Below are positions 63,583-64,000 of a DNA stretch of 64,000 nucleotides, piece by piece. The notes beneath the pieces are model-generated. The model searched no databases. It was given only the letters and a program-made list of their open reading frames with translations, and was not told where the DNA came from. The first letter of the stretch is position 1. Each line of letters starts with the position of its first letter. This stretch comes from Balanoglossus misakiensis. Its lineage: Eukaryota; Hemichordata. The position numbers and the translations under genes were made by a program. The stretch is taken from contig CM082588.2 of the NCBI GenBank assembly GCA_040954595.2, positions 5,828,001 to 5,892,000 on the forward strand, written 5' to 3'.

Positions 63583-64000
63583 GTCTCTGTCTGTGCCCCC
63601 TCTCTCTATGTATATATATTCCCGTTACATTGCCGTTCACTTTAATACCAGACTTAACGTATATAAACAGAACCTTCAAGTGAACAATGGCACCAATTTA
63701 CAGTTGCCAGACGACAAGGCCGAAGCCACCTGAACAGCAGGTGAACGGCGTGTCAAAAGGTGCTGAAAAGATGTCGGTCAATATTTGTCAATTTTCGTCG
63801 CTCCAAAAAAGAAGTCTGTCATCACAGCTGCTGGAATCTACTCAAACCAGTAATTTTACTGCGAGTTTCTGGTATGCCTGTTTTCTAGCTGCGCGTGCAG
63901 GGAACCACGAGCCGCTATGTTTGATTCTATCGAGTGTTTGAAAAGCAGCCGAGGGCGGGAAAGGAGCGACCAATATTATCGTCATCCATCCGATTCGACC
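58939..64000. other. gene-poor interval to the window end
   Basis: No gene supported. It holds a short inverted repeat near 59613-59647 (GGTAACC ... GGTTACC with extended flanks), a YY1-like GACATGGCGGC near 61825-61835, and a (GTCT)n microsatellite at about 63538-63580. An 84-codon open frame at 63687-63941 has a good initiation context but no recognised product. Confidence 0.4.
63538..63580. repeat. (GTCT)n microsatellite
   Basis: About ten GTCT units, preceded by CCTA units (about 63515-63533). Confidence 0.93.

Noticed and set aside
63660-63941. TATATAAA followed by an 84-codon ORF as a gene start
   Set aside because: The ATG (63687) lies only about 27 bp after the TATA word, where the transcription start itself would be, and the product is not recognised.

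Overview
The window is animal genomic DNA. Genes are split into many short exons with GT-AG splice sites, introns are mostly a few hundred bases to a few kb, and microsatellites, minisatellites and palindromic elements are common. The two recognisable genes are metazoan and diverge enough from vertebrate orthologues that an invertebrate is likely (for example a non-vertebrate deuterostome or a lophotrochozoan). The phylum cannot be fixed from the sequence alone.

From 1 to 16.6 kb, + strand: a TRPA-family (TRPA1-like) ion channel. I could trace 25 in-frame exons from 2975 to the stop at 16540. They encode about 1183 residues: some 16 ankyrin repeats, six membrane segments with a pore, and a C-terminal coiled coil. 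The extreme N-terminal exon(s) are missing and probably lie left of the window. Two of the exons (27 and 87 nt) look like cassette exons inserted in one ankyrin repeat.

From 16.6 to 26.7 kb: a repeat-rich spacer between two convergent genes. It holds a 200-bp palindromic MITE-like element, a run of exon-like blocks with good splice sites but no open frame (possible lncRNA or dead gene), a roughly 1.4-kb minisatellite, two long perfect or near-perfect hairpins, a roughly 200-bp satellite in five copies, and two short tandem duplications.

From 26.7 to 42.4 kb, - strand: a complete POLQ (DNA polymerase theta) gene. It has 24 coding exons adding up exactly in frame to 3037 codons plus stop, and an untranslated first exon at 42274-42353 with a YY1-like ATGGCGGC element. 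The order is a long N-terminal extension (about 444 aa), superfamily-2 helicase with Walker A and DELH box, a very long central exon (3200 nt), and a family-A polymerase with motifs A, B and C intact. One intron uses a GC donor.

From 42.4 to 64 kb: a gene-poor stretch with no convincing coding gene. The most notable signal is a pair of directly repeated, 76% identical (gap-free over 90 bp) elements 4.6 kb apart at 48.4 and 53.0 kb. Each contains a TAATTATCCAATTAT homeodomain-type core, and together they look like duplicated cis-regulatory elements. The stretch also holds a degenerate tandem duplication at 55.5-55.9 kb, two GA/CT arrays with the same mobile-element-like flank in opposite orientation, a degenerate second copy of the MITE, CpG-rich patches and several unexplained ORFs. 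The stretch may be the regulatory landscape of a developmental gene outside the window.
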